A stretch of 64,000 nt of DNA from an uncultured Porphyromonadaceae bacterium (GTDB lineage: Bacteria; Bacteroidota; Bacteroidia; Bacteroidales; Muribaculaceae), in assembly GCA_902495075.1 (NCBI GenBank), contig CABUVO010000010.1:41871-105870 (forward strand). The letters are read 5' to 3'. A program made the position numbers and the translations under genes. This document shows positions 8,895 through 18,336 of the stretch, one piece after another; position 1 is the stretch's first letter, and each line of letters begins with the position of its first letter. Under the pieces are notes generated by a model. It saw nothing but the letters and a program-made list of their open reading frames with translations, had not been told where the DNA came from and searched no databases.

Positions 8895-9179
8895 TTAATT
8901 ATTGGTGATTCCGGGTTTTACGTTGCGGGGCATGATTTCGCCGAACTGAGCTTCGTATTTCTTGATGTTGTCGGTGAGGGCGAAGAGAAGCTGTTTTGCG
9001 TTCTCGGGAGTCATCATCACGCGGCTAACAACGGGTGCCTGAGGCATGCCGGGAGCTGCAAATATGAAGTCGATCAGGAACTCGTTGGGTCCGTGACCGA
9101 TCATTGCGAGGTTAGTGTATTTGCCGTCGGCTACTTCCGGACGGAGCTGAATCTGAAGCTGATTTTCTTTATTTTCCAT
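8895..9179 (-). CDS. DUF3467 family protein
   Basis: 94 residues, the usual size of this family. The sequence ENQLQIQLRPEVADGKYTNL followed by NEFLIDFIFAAPGMPQAPVVSRVMM (split here as motif blocks at about 5-24 and 33-57) and a closing helix MTPENAKQLLFAL is the full DUF3467 pattern. Function is unknown in the family; it is small, cytoplasmic and widely conserved in Bacteroidota. A -7-like element CAAAATTA (9244-9251, minus-strand TAATTTTG) lies 65 bases upstream of the ATG. Confidence 0.85.
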   Translation of the reverse strand: MENKENQLQIQLRPEVADGKYTNLAMIGHGPNEFLIDFIFAAPGMPQAPVVSRVMMTPENAKQLLFALTDNIKKYEAQFGEIMPRNVKPGITNN

Positions 9180-9243
9180 TTTTATTCTTATTTATTCGTT
9201 AAAGATTTGCTCCGGAAAGAATATCCGGAACTGTTATAGATAA

Positions 9244-9251
9244 CAAAATTA
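9244..9251 (-). promoter_or_regulatory. Promoter -7 element for the DUF3467 gene
   Basis: Minus-strand TAATTTTG fits TAnnTTTG. The nearest upstream TTTG (9279-9276) is 24 bases away, longer than the usual 19-21. Confidence 0.35.
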
Positions 9252-9352
9252 GCAAATATTTTTTAAGTAATGAACCAAATCTTACTGAAAACTGCATTAA
9301 ATTCCGCAATCAGTCAGTCTATATTTGATTATTCTGAATATTGTGTATGACA

Positions 9353-9398
9353 AATTCGGTGACTGGCGAGATTTTAGCTCATCGCCAATCACCGAATT
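9353..9398 (-). terminator. Hairpin downstream of the B12 operon
   Basis: AATTCGGTGACTGGCGA (9353-9369) pairs with TCGCCAATCACCGAATT (9382-9398) with one mismatch over 17 positions. On the minus strand it follows the end of the GLUG gene and leads into TTTG rather than a long T-tract. A second hairpin, AGTCATGCG/CGCATGACT at 9415-9441, lies between it and the stop codon. Confidence 0.55.
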
Positions 9399-9451
9399 AT
9401 TCATTGTTGAGTGAAGTCATGCGTTATTAATCCGCATGACTGTCAGGGTTG

Positions 9452-12400
9452 TTATTTAACGTATATCATGGTCGCGGTATTGTTGTGGCGCACTATATAG
9501 AGTCCTTTGGACAGATAGTCGCGGATTTCGCCCCAAGGTTTGTTGAAGTGGAGCATGATGCCGGATGCTGTGTATACGGATACTTTCTCGTTGTTGTCGA
9601 TAAGTATATCGGCAATGCCACTTACCTTAGTGCATGTGCCGTGGATTTCCACATCATGTGCGGGCATTGTCGCAGGTATCTCGTCTATCCATCTTTCAAA
9701 CTTATAACCTTCCGGCACTACAGGGTTTGTTTCTGGTACTATCGCATCCCCTTCATAATGCTGCTCTTCCTTATAGGGTTCACCATCGAGAATATATGTC
9801 AGTGTATATTTGTACATATTCTTCAGATACAGATGACTGTCAGCTCCTATATCCGTCACTGTTTGGGTGAGAGTTGCATCAGAATACCAGCATACTTCCT
9901 GACCGTTGACAGATTTAGGCAGCGTAGAGTTGGAGTAAAGTGTAAGTTCATCTTTTGAGTCTGCTACATTTGGTTCAACTACAGTATATGTCACTTTATA
10001 CACTTTGTCATTACTGAATACAGGGTGTGGATTCTCACCTATTTTCTGTCCGAAGGCAGCTCCGAGCATATATGCGATCTCTCCGCTCGCCATGCGCTCC
10101 TCTGTCACGAGTGTGTAGCCCCCGGTTTTTGCGTAGTCGGCTGTTGCGAATGCATTGGAGATGTTGTCAACGGTATAAGTGCAGTATGCTATCGCGTGAC
10201 TGTTCGCATGATCCTCGATTGCTCCAATATTGAATACATTGCTGATTGCTACGTCACAGTCTTTTGATAGGTTGCCTACAATTCCCGCACGCGACGACTC
10301 AGCATATATGGCACCTGCATTGTAACAGTTGCTGATGGTTGATGTCTTCTGGGTCAAAGCTCCCACAATGCCGCCTACACCTGACTTGGCTCCGTGGATT
10401 TCAGCATGGTTAGCGCACGCGTCAATGTCAGTAAAGCCTTTGACATATGAAGCGATGCCACCAAGAGTCATGTTGCCGTTGATATAGCCGTCAACGGTCA
10501 CTCCCGAGATGCGGGCGCGATTGTCTGCGTCCGTTCCTTCTACGCATCCGAAGAGCCCAAGATAATTGTTTTTCGGTTGATTGATGTACAAACCTTTGAT
10601 GGTATGATCGTTGCCGATAAATTCTCCGGTAAATGATTTGGTAATGGTATTCCCTATCGGAGTCCAGTCATAGTCACCGAGATCAATGTCGGAGGTCAGT
10701 ATCGCCTTTGCACCTCGTTCGCCTGCATTGACCTTATCGCTGAACCATGCGAGTTCGGATGCACACGATATGACATAGTATCCGTCCGTATTCAAGACAG
10801 GCTCTTTAGAGTTGGTGCCATACCAGTCATCGTCAAGACCTTCAGGTACAACAGTAAATGTCTGTAGTCCGTCAGCATCATCGGGAATATTGTAAGTCAA
10901 TCGCTGACAGCGATTGCCCGGAGCATAGGCAACTATGTCATAGTTCCCATAGGTGCCTTCATAAAGACCATCTGCATCGGGTTCGAGTTCCTTGCCGAGA
11001 TAGGATACTGTTACATTGCCTTTTTCAACCTTGAAATCAACCTTGATGGGGAATTTCTTGACAGCAGTAAGGGGTATTCTGACATCCGGTATAGAACCGA
11101 AGTATGTTTTGTGAGGCACAGCTGTGAAATTGGGCGAGCGGCCAGCTTTGGGATCGATGTTGCGGTGATTGCCTATGGGATCGCCGTAGCCGTTAACCTG
11201 AATCACACCATCGGTAAATGTCAATTCGGGTTCGGCATTGATGTCATGGTCGGCAGGGATGTCGAGTGTGACTGCCTGTGCCTTGTCTACAGAACCGAAT
11301 TTATACTGATTGGCGCTTAGAATCAGCGATGTGCCGTTGGGAACACCGTTATAGGTTACGTAAGCCGACATGTTGTATATGCCGGAGAGTTTGTTGGCGG
11401 GATGGCGTAGCCCGGAATACTGGATTGCCACCTGATCGCCCGGCTGGTAGATTTTGCTCCCGGGGCGGTTTATGTTTACAATTTCGCGATGGCATTTTTT
11501 TGCCGTGAAGACCTGATAGGTAGACTTTCCGGCATTATCCGTCATCTGTACGATCTGGCGCCCTTCTTTGAGAAGCACTGTGTAGGAGCCGTCAGCATTT
11601 ACGGTTACGCCGTCGTTACCGAAACCGGTATATGTTGCCATCTGTTTGCCTATGGTTGGATAGGCAATCTTCACTTCTTTGGCTCCATCAGCCTTGAAGG
11701 TGTATGAGTATCCGGCTTTAGTGTCGAGATAATAGAATACGTCGTGCTCGGCATCAACGTAGTCTCCTGCAAGTTTGAGAGCTCCCTGGTTGTGTTTCTC
11801 GTTGAGAAGCATCTGCGCGTCGACAGCAGATTTGCCCTGACCTACGGTGATGACATAGGCAGCCGTGTTCTCGGGCCATATGGCGCCCCAGTATTCACCT
11901 CCCATATACGCCTGCTTCGCTCCTGTGGATGAGGCATAGAAGTTGAGTCCAATGGCATCGTATGTTACGAGCACGATTGCTGTGCCTTCGCCCACAGCCT
12001 TGAGATTTGCCCATGCGGATCCCGCTTTCTGCTCAACTTTTAGGACAGAGTCGCTTTCTTTGCCGTCGAGCCCGAGGATGGTATAGTGGAAATCAGGTTC
12101 GATGAAATAGTTGTTGGTGGAGTTCTCAGTGAGCTGCCATGTGCGCATGGCATGTGCGAGGAAAGTATCGCCGACATTGAGGTCAAGATAACCTTCTTTG
12201 TTGACATTGACAAAAATATCGCCCGTTTCGAAGCCATCGTTTGCTTGGACATCATGTTTGATTGTCTTGGGATCAAACGCGTCATAATCGGATTGAGTGA
12301 ACATGAGTACGGGGCGTTTTGCCACGTCTTTGTTCATTGTGAAATATCCGCCTTGGGTAAGCTTACCCGGCATAGAGGTGCGGTAGTTGTACACCTGGCC

Positions 12401-13123
12401 GTGTGCAAGACGATAAATGAGCATCTTGAAATCACCTTGCACAACCTCTTTTAGCGGTTCAACTTTTGTGAAGTCAATGAAATGGAAAAACTTTATGTTA
12501 AGCTCGAAGTCTGCGTCTTTTGGCACGGTGACCGTAAAGTTGTCAGATTGAGGTATCGCTCCCGACACGTTGACGTTGCCTGTCAGAGTCGCCTGCTTGT
12601 ATAATGTTACATATCCTTCGTCTGTATGGGCTTTCGATGGAATGAACGCGCAGGAATACGTATCGCCATTGAGGGCTAGAAATGTCTTTCGTCCGGCAGT
12701 CACGCTGTTTCCGAGTGTGATCGGATGGTTTACACCCTCACGGCTGTTGACTTTGACATCGATGGTGTAGTCTCCGTTGTCAACGGTCCAGGTTGTGCCA
12801 TTGGTTTTGTTTGATACGTAGGCAGTCAAGGTGAGGACGGTAATCTGCTGCGCCACGGAATCACCTACGCACACTTCGATAGTGCCGTTTTCCGTTGTGC
12901 CGTCTTTGCCGTAGCCGGTAATTATATACTCGCCGGGAGGTGCTGTAAATTGATACAGCTGCTTGTTGACATCACCGACGGCAATGTCTTCTCCTGTGGC
13001 TTTTGATTTCATCGACATGGTGGTTGACACGGCATTCATCTTAACCGTGACTTCGACTGCCGATGAGGTGAATGCGCAGATGACAGTCGCCATTAACGCA
13101 ATTAATACAGTTTTTAGTCTCAT
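9452..13123 (-). CDS. Large GLUG-repeat secreted protein in the B12 operon
   Basis: 1223 residues. Signal peptide MRLKTVLIALMATVICAFTS. The first ~760 residues are beta-rich Ig-like or carbohydrate-binding-like modules I cannot name. About residues 768-995 contain a run of GLUG-type repeats (FTGEFIGNDHTIKGLYINQ, then GGIASYVKG, GGIVGALTQ, GIVGNLSKD). About residues 1110-1157 look like an InlB/Listeria-Bacteroides repeat (YTLTYILDGEPYKEEQHYEG). The C-terminal ~50 residues end VYTASGIMLHF...GLYIVRHNNTATMIYVK, a sorting-tail pattern. It is the third gene behind a cobalamin riboswitch, 44 bases after the BtuG-like gene. No B12 protein of this architecture is known to me; a surface role in corrinoid capture is inferred only from the operon. 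Confidence 0.75.
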   Translation of the reverse strand: MRLKTVLIALMATVICAFTSSAVEVTVKMNAVSTTMSMKSKATGEDIAVGDVNKQLYQFTAPPGEYIITGYGKDGTTENGTIEVCVGDSVAQQITVLTLTAYVSNKTNGTTWTVDNGDYTIDVKVNSREGVNHPITLGNSVTAGRKTFLALNGDTYSCAFIPSKAHTDEGYVTLYKQATLTGNVNVSGAIPQSDNFTVTVPKDADFELNIKFFHFIDFTKVEPLKEVVQGDFKMLIYRLAHGQVYNYRTSMPGKLTQGGYFTMNKDVAKRPVLMFTQSDYDAFDPKTIKHDVQANDGFETGDIFVNVNKEGYLDLNVGDTFLAHAMRTWQLTENSTNNYFIEPDFHYTILGLDGKESDSVLKVEQKAGSAWANLKAVGEGTAIVLVTYDAIGLNFYASSTGAKQAYMGGEYWGAIWPENTAAYVITVGQGKSAVDAQMLLNEKHNQGALKLAGDYVDAEHDVFYYLDTKAGYSYTFKADGAKEVKIAYPTIGKQMATYTGFGNDGVTVNADGSYTVLLKEGRQIVQMTDNAGKSTYQVFTAKKCHREIVNINRPGSKIYQPGDQVAIQYSGLRHPANKLSGIYNMSAYVTYNGVPNGTSLILSANQYKFGSVDKAQAVTLDIPADHDINAEPELTFTDGVIQVNGYGDPIGNHRNIDPKAGRSPNFTAVPHKTYFGSIPDVRIPLTAVKKFPIKVDFKVEKGNVTVSYLGKELEPDADGLYEGTYGNYDIVAYAPGNRCQRLTYNIPDDADGLQTFTVVPEGLDDDWYGTNSKEPVLNTDGYYVISCASELAWFSDKVNAGERGAKAILTSDIDLGDYDWTPIGNTITKSFTGEFIGNDHTIKGLYINQPKNNYLGLFGCVEGTDADNRARISGVTVDGYINGNMTLGGIASYVKGFTDIDACANHAEIHGAKSGVGGIVGALTQKTSTISNCYNAGAIYAESSRAGIVGNLSKDCDVAISNVFNIGAIEDHANSHAIAYCTYTVDNISNAFATADYAKTGGYTLVTEERMASGEIAYMLGAAFGQKIGENPHPVFSNDKVYKVTYTVVEPNVADSKDELTLYSNSTLPKSVNGQEVCWYSDATLTQTVTDIGADSHLYLKNMYKYTLTYILDGEPYKEEQHYEGDAIVPETNPVVPEGYKFERWIDEIPATMPAHDVEIHGTCTKVSGIADILIDNNEKVSVYTASGIMLHFNKPWGEIRDYLSKGLYIVRHNNTATMIYVK

Positions 13124-13167
13124 TTTAAGTTTTATATTGTTTGTGATTGTTTGTTGGAGTAATGAAG

Positions 13168-14454
13168 TTATTTAAACTGTTTTTTATAAATAAATTTCCG
13201 CCCGTGCTGAATATATATCTGTCCTTCTATAGGTTTGGATACCTTGATACCTTGGAGGCTGTAGATTGAATCGTCAGGCTGGCATTTAGGTAAGCCGGTA
13301 ATTTCGTCTACTCCGTTTCCATCGGGTTTCAGCGCGAGGAAGTGGGCGGGATTGATATATACTTTGTAGGAGCCTACGAACTTCCCTTCAGGTGTCCATT
13401 GATACAATCCTCCCGCCGCCACGAATTCACCAGCATCGGTGGCATAGATATAACCTGTGTAGGGGTTGACGTAAATACCATAAGGCATCTGGATTTTCAT
13501 GATGTCTTCACGTACGGTGCCGGGCATTTTCTCATACACACCACTTGCCCCCTTGGTTGCCATGACCTCGACCGGATCTACGGAGATATAATTGAATGTG
13601 TAATCGCCCGTGTAGTAAGAGTAGCGAGAGCCGATGGCAAAGAATTTGCCGTCGGTGTTCACACAGTTGTAGGTGGCGGCATATTCAAGTCTTTGGAAAC
13701 ATGTGGCATCCGTTTTGCCGTCGATAACGGCTTGACAGTCGAAAATCAGCATAGCCGCCGGAATATCATAGTAATCACCGGGTGAATTTATGCATAGGTA
13801 TTGCCCGCTTTGCGACATTTTTCCGTATAGATTTATGGTGTTGGTCTCCACGTTACGTTCAACTTTCATCGATGCTGCATCAATCACACTGACAGTTGTC
13901 TCATACTCATGGTCTTCTTGGAATGCATATCCGCCGGTATTGGCGACGAAAAGTTTTCCTTTGTAGAGAGCTATGCCTTCGGGCTCATAACCTACTTCCA
14001 CGGCATCCACTACTTTAAAGGTGTTTACATCTATTTTTGCCACATAACCTTTTGTGAAGTATTTCATTACACCATTTACTTTACATTCGTGGCCATACGA
14101 CGATATGTAGACGTATCTGCCGTCGGATGCAAGCTTGCGGTTGTTGGGCACATCCTCGGTGGCGGCAACCGCTTTCCCCTCAGGGGTTATGAACTGCACG
14201 ATATTCGACCAGTTGATTGCCATGGCGATAAGGTTGTCGTTCACCTGGATTATATCGTTGGGTGTGTCACCCAACTTATATCCGTTTACATCGCGAAACC
14301 ACTGGTTGCTGACTATGCGCCCGTTTTCGAAATAACTCAGCCGACCGTTGTCAGACTGCCAGTTGCCTTCGTTCAGCAAAATTATTTTTTCATCAGCGAT
14401 GGCTGTCAGCATCGCGACAAAAAGAGTTGTGAGGGTTAATAGAATCTTTTTCAT
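13168..14454 (-). CDS. BtuG-like beta-propeller surface protein (DUF5074/YncE-like)
   Basis: 428 residues. Signal peptide MKKILLTLTTLFVAMLTAIA, then repeated propeller strands: DTPNDIIQVNDNLIAMAINW, YVAKIDVNTFKVVDAVEVGY, EPEGIALYKGKLFVANTGGY and YVNPYTGYIYATDAG are typical YncE/DUF5074 blades. In Bacteroides the propeller protein BtuG forms a complex with BtuB and captures corrinoids at the surface with very high affinity. Here the gene overlaps btuB by ATGA and lies under the cobalamin riboswitch, so the same role is likely. Unlike BtuG of Bacteroides it shows no lipobox; instead it has the tail SIYSLQGIKVSKPIEGQIYI plus a basic end, suggesting a different route to the surface. Confidence 0.8.
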   Translation of the reverse strand: MKKILLTLTTLFVAMLTAIADEKIILLNEGNWQSDNGRLSYFENGRIVSNQWFRDVNGYKLGDTPNDIIQVNDNLIAMAINWSNIVQFITPEGKAVAATEDVPNNRKLASDGRYVYISSYGHECKVNGVMKYFTKGYVAKIDVNTFKVVDAVEVGYEPEGIALYKGKLFVANTGGYAFQEDHEYETTVSVIDAASMKVERNVETNTINLYGKMSQSGQYLCINSPGDYYDIPAAMLIFDCQAVIDGKTDATCFQRLEYAATYNCVNTDGKFFAIGSRYSYYTGDYTFNYISVDPVEVMATKGASGVYEKMPGTVREDIMKIQMPYGIYVNPYTGYIYATDAGEFVAAGGLYQWTPEGKFVGSYKVYINPAHFLALKPDGNGVDEITGLPKCQPDDSIYSLQGIKVSKPIEGQIYIQHGRKFIYKKQFK

Positions 14455-16430
14455 TTCCGTAACTTATTACCGAGTGAATATGAAAGAGTGAAGTAAAAGG
14501 CACGACCGGGCATTGGGTAACGCTGTATATGCTCGTACTGCACGTCAAACAGGTCATTGATTTCGAGGGATGCCGTGAAATTGCGCCAGCGTCCTGTGAT
14601 TTTCAGGTCGACATTGTCATATGGTTTGAGCACATCTTCCGGGTCGGCATACGACCACATGCGCTCGCCTACATGCAATTCGCTGATTGTTAGAGATAAC
14701 CATCTCCATGCCGCAATGGCTGTGATTCCGCAGGAAAATTTTGGTGAATAGCAGATTGGCTTGTTGTATGTGTCCTCATTGTCGGGATTGGTGCGGTTGA
14801 GATCATCCTGAAGCGTGAAGGAAGTAAGCAGTGATAATGTCCACGAACCTGCCATATACTGCCCTTGCAGGGTAGCGTTCAGACCCCGGCAGAATGTCTT
14901 GCCATAGTTCATCATAGACCACGTATAAGTGCCTTTAAGCGGAAGACACACAATCCGGTCATCTATATGGTTTATGTAGACATCCGCTTGCGCCTGTGCC
15001 ATCCAACGGTTGTTGAAGTAGTTGTATTCAAGGCCTAAATCCCATTGTCTGGTATATTCCGGCTTAAGATTGCGATTGCCCGCCTGCGTGTAGTAAAGAT
15101 CGTTGAGCGTTGGGGCACGGAAGATACATTTATACCATGCGCGAGCGCTTAACCCGTGCCAGTTGTAGCCTATGGTCACCGAAGGTGTCACCTTCTGTAG
15201 CGGGTCGGCGGCTCCGACCTTGAGTTTTGTGTGGTCTTTGTAGTGCTGATAGAGCGCAGATGCCGCTAACCGGAATCCTCGCCATTCCGCCATAATGGCG
15301 GTAACGGCTTTCTGATCGAGGCGGCGAACGGAGCTGAAACGTTTGAGGTCGGCGTCGAGCCAAGACATTCGTGCGTCATATCCAACGTTGATGCTAAGCC
15401 AGCCCCAGGGGCGCATAGCGTACGCAGCAGAAGCAAAAGCATCATTTTGGTAATAATGGTTGTCGACCTTTGCTGTGTTTTGATTTTCTGGATAGTTTGT
15501 GTTATAACGCAGATATTCATGTGTGTATTTTGCGTTAATTTTCACGGTATGCATGTGATTGTAAGTGTGGTGCCAGGATACCTGAGCGAATATGTCTTTG
15601 TCCCATTCGCGGCCAACATTGGTATATTTATCAGATAAACGCCTCACTATGCCTCCCGGACACCCGCGTTCCGACACATAACAATACAGATGTGAAGCAA
15701 AGCCACCCTTGAAAAGCGCACCCTCTATGCGGAAATATTCTATATCCGAATTTTTGCGTCGTCCTATAGTGTCTTCGAATTCGGATTTATATCTGAAAGA
15801 ATAGTCACCTTTGGAATTTAGATACTCTCCGTCGATAAAGCCGCTCCATCCCTTTCTGTTGAACTGAAGGTTCATGCGCCCCCGATAAGTATGGAACGAT
15901 CCGATCCCCCCGAGCACCGCAATTGAATCGCTTGTTGGTCGTCTGGTCTGCATATACACCGTGGCTCCCGATGCATATTCGGACGCCGACTGGCAGTTGT
16001 CCAGCTTGTTGGCATTGTAGAGAGAAACGGACTCAAGCGTCGACAATGAGAATTTTCCCAAATCAACGGTGCCGTTCTGCGCGTTTGTAATCCTGATGCC
16101 GTCTATGTAGACTCCAACGTGCTGAGAGCCGAGTGAACGGACGTTGATCGTTTTAAGACCACCAAGACCACCGTAATCTTTTATTTGCACACCTGCGAAA
16201 TATTTCAGGGCATCGGCTATGGATGTTGAGGAAAGAGCTTGCAATTTCGACCCCGCAAGTGTCTGGGTTGTAGCCAAAGGCTTGCGGTTAGCAATCACTT
16301 CCACATTGTTTAACAGGTGTGCCGAATCATTTGGCTCATGACTCGGGGCGGCATTGAGACAAATGCCGCTGAAAGCTATCGTACAAAGTGATATTACCGG
16401 TTGTCGGAGTGTATTACGGAAAAATACCAT
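14451..16430 (-). CDS. btuB: BtuB-like TonB-dependent cobalamin receptor
   Basis: 659 residues from the ATG at 16430; I prefer this start because MVFFRNTLRQPVISLCTIAF is a good signal peptide. An in-frame ATG at 16541 would add 37 residues. The plug domain is clear: NNVEVIANRKPLATTQTLAG (about 48-67), then ALKYFAGVQIKDYGGLGGLK and VRSLGSQHVGVYIDGIRITN. The barrel ends in an aromatic residue pattern FYFTLSYSLGNKLRK. It imports corrinoids through the outer membrane using TonB energy. Assignment to B12 rests on the riboswitch directly upstream and the BtuG-like gene directly downstream (ATGA overlap). Confidence 0.88.
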   Translation of the reverse strand: MVFFRNTLRQPVISLCTIAFSGICLNAAPSHEPNDSAHLLNNVEVIANRKPLATTQTLAGSKLQALSSTSIADALKYFAGVQIKDYGGLGGLKTINVRSLGSQHVGVYIDGIRITNAQNGTVDLGKFSLSTLESVSLYNANKLDNCQSASEYASGATVYMQTRRPTSDSIAVLGGIGSFHTYRGRMNLQFNRKGWSGFIDGEYLNSKGDYSFRYKSEFEDTIGRRKNSDIEYFRIEGALFKGGFASHLYCYVSERGCPGGIVRRLSDKYTNVGREWDKDIFAQVSWHHTYNHMHTVKINAKYTHEYLRYNTNYPENQNTAKVDNHYYQNDAFASAAYAMRPWGWLSINVGYDARMSWLDADLKRFSSVRRLDQKAVTAIMAEWRGFRLAASALYQHYKDHTKLKVGAADPLQKVTPSVTIGYNWHGLSARAWYKCIFRAPTLNDLYYTQAGNRNLKPEYTRQWDLGLEYNYFNNRWMAQAQADVYINHIDDRIVCLPLKGTYTWSMMNYGKTFCRGLNATLQGQYMAGSWTLSLLTSFTLQDDLNRTNPDNEDTYNKPICYSPKFSCGITAIAAWRWLSLTISELHVGERMWSYADPEDVLKPYDNVDLKITGRWRNFTASLEINDLFDVQYEHIQRYPMPGRAFYFTLSYSLGNKLRK

Positions 16431-16637
16431 CGGCAGTATGTTGGTTAATTCTACGAATCGTAAGTCCATACGTATCCCGGTGGGTAGAATGTAAAAAATC
16501 TCGGTGCGAAATATACGCATCGAGATAACATACTGCTTCATTTACGCTTCATCAACCCGCATTGAAGGGTGATGAAAACGATTAATGATGCTGACCCGTG
16601 ATCCCGCAGGCGCAAACAAATATTAATTGTCAGGAGT

Positions 16638-16840
16638 AAGTGGGTCTTCTGGCTTATCCCGGTTTCTTTGCGCCTTCCCAACCTTTGAGGTCAGTGGCGG
16701 ATTCTGTCATCGCGTTGCACTGCGTGCTGCGGCTGAAGTAAGAAACCTTTTGCGCGGGAATTACAGCAGCGGGTACTGCCACGGATTCTCACCGTGTTCC
16801 GGGTGTGGTTCAACACCCTTCACTTCTTCCGCTGCAAAAG
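16638..16840 (-). ncRNA. Cobalamin riboswitch
   Basis: On the minus strand the hallmark elements occur in order: GAATCCGTGG with GCTGTAATTCCCGC in the 5' half, the B12 box core CCGCCACTG, and the 3' signature AGCCAGAAGACC (16655-16644). It ends about 200 bases before the btuB start, as expected for translational or transcriptional repression by adenosyl- or other cobalamins. It controls the receptor, the BtuG-like protein and probably the GLUG protein. The remaining bases of the gap (16431-16637 and 16841-16914) show nothing else I can name. Confidence 0.95.
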
Positions 16841-16914
16841 TATAAATTATTTCCGGACTATGCAAATAAGATGTTGCATTTTTTTAGTTGCTTATCGTGT
16901 TAACGGGGGGTTGA

Positions 16915-17604
16915 TTATTCCGGCAATGGGTCTATGATGCGTCTGTCTTCCTCCGAAATGATCCGACCGTCCGCCATGGTTATCACACGGTCGGCAATGG
17001 TTGTCATCGTAGGGTCGTGGGTGACGATGACGAATGTTTGTCCAAGACGTTCGCGCAGCGAGGCGATCACGTCGCGAATCTCATCGCGGTTGCGAGAGTC
17101 AAGGCTGCCCGTCGGTTCGTCGGCGAAGATTACTTTCGGGTCATTTATAAGTGCCCGGGCAATTGCGGCGCGCTGTCGCTCACCTCCCGACATTTGTGCG
17201 GGCTTATGACGTTTGCGCTCGGAAAGTCCGAGCATGTCAAGAAGTTCCGAAGCCTTCTGCATGGCTTTCTTCTTTGACATCCCGCCGATCATTGCCGGAA
17301 GAGCCACATTCTCACAGGCGGTAAACTCCGGCAGAAGCTGATGAAACTGAAATATGAAGCCTATGTTGCTATTGCGAAAATGTGACAGGCGTTTGTCTCC
17401 GAGTGAGGAGATTTCCTCTCCATCGTATATCACCTTCCCGGAATCGGGACGGTCGAGAGTTCCCGCAATTTGCAGGAGCGTAGTTTTGCCGGCACCGCTG
17501 GGACCAACGATGGTGATTATCTCTCCTTTGCAGATTGAAAGTGATATATCGGAAAGCACGGTAAGCGTGCCGTATGATTTTGATATGTTGGAAAGTTGAA
17601 TCAT
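16915..17604 (-). CDS. ABC transporter ATP-binding protein (LolD/MacB type)
   Basis: 229 residues, one ATPase domain. Walker A GPSGAGKTT near residue 36, Q-loop FQFHQLLPEFTACENV near 87, signature MSGGERQR near 138, Walker B VIFADEPTGSLD near 157 and the H-loop VTHD near 193. The FQFHQLLPEFTA Q-loop and the TGSLD after Walker B are those of LolD/MacB-type ATPases that power lipoprotein release or other non-transport tasks. The permease partner is not adjacent. It starts 3 bases after the tcdA stop, so they are co-transcribed. Confidence 0.9.
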   Translation of the reverse strand: MIQLSNISKSYGTLTVLSDISLSICKGEIITIVGPSGAGKTTLLQIAGTLDRPDSGKVIYDGEEISSLGDKRLSHFRNSNIGFIFQFHQLLPEFTACENVALPAMIGGMSKKKAMQKASELLDMLGLSERKRHKPAQMSGGERQRAAIARALINDPKVIFADEPTGSLDSRNRDEIRDVIASLRERLGQTFVIVTHDPTMTTIADRVITMADGRIISEEDRRIIDPLPE

Positions 17605-17607
17605 TTT

Positions 17608-18336
17608 CTATTCTGTCAATTTCATTATCACGTGATTTGCGAGATATATCCCGAAAATCGCCGGGATGGAGATGATGGTGCCGTAGGAGCTGCGTTTGTT
17701 CTGCTCTTCGAGTTCGATGACAGCACGGCGGCATGGTGCCTCTGTACTTGCAACTACTTTCAGAGGCTTACGGATACCTGCTTTCTTGAGTCGCTGGCGC
17801 ACGGCACGTGCTAATCCATCTTCTCGCGTCTCCGAGATGTCGAAATATCCGATCTTGGTCGGATCAATTCTGCCACCGGCTCCCATGGAAGAGATCACAG
17901 GTATTCGGTTGGCAAGACAATGCATGATCACTGCCATCTTGGGTGCTACCGTATCAATCGCATCTATCACAAAATCGGCATCTGTGCCGATCAGGGCAGC
18001 CGCGTTCTCGGGTGTGACGAACTCTTTGACGGCAGTTACCGATATCTCCGGATTTATATCGCGACAGCGTTGCGCGAAAAGCGACACTTTCGGTTCCCCG
18101 ACAGTGGAGCGCAAGGCAATCAATTGTCTGTTGATATTGCTTTCGGCAACATTGTCGGCATCTATTATCACGATATGTCCCACGCCGCTGCGGACCAGTG
18201 TCTCAACGGCATAACCTCCTACACCGCCGGCACCGACCACAACGACTTTTGCTCGGGCGAGGCGTTCTACCGCCTCGTCGCCAAGCAGACGTCGTGTGCG
18301 TGAGTCCCACGCATCTGTTGTCATCGGATCAGGCAT
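17608..18336 (-). CDS. tcdA: tRNA threonylcarbamoyladenosine dehydratase (ThiF/E1 family)
   Basis: 242 residues from the ATG at 18336 (MPDPMTTDAWDSRTRRLLGD); an in-frame ATG at 18375 lies inside the upstream gene. TcdA uses ATP to cyclise the t6A base at position 37 of tRNAs. The nucleotide-binding motif VVVVGAGGVGGYAVETLVRS is near residue 30, the conserved ESNINRQ near 67, and the DAIDTVAPK element near 125. A C-terminal GSLPxx-type basic loop and the RSSYGTIISIPAIFG segment match CsdL/TcdA proteins. It overlaps the HMA gene by 8 bases. Confidence 0.88.
   Translation of the reverse strand: MPDPMTTDAWDSRTRRLLGDEAVERLARAKVVVVGAGGVGGYAVETLVRSGVGHIVIIDADNVAESNINRQLIALRSTVGEPKVSLFAQRCRDINPEISVTAVKEFVTPENAAALIGTDADFVIDAIDTVAPKMAVIMHCLANRIPVISSMGAGGRIDPTKIGYFDISETREDGLARAVRQRLKKAGIRKPLKVVASTEAPCRRAVIELEEQNKRSSYGTIISIPAIFGIYLANHVIMKLTE

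Noticed and set aside
16627..16845. 72-codon open frame on the plus strand
   Set aside because: It lies inside the cobalamin riboswitch and has no protein-like composition.
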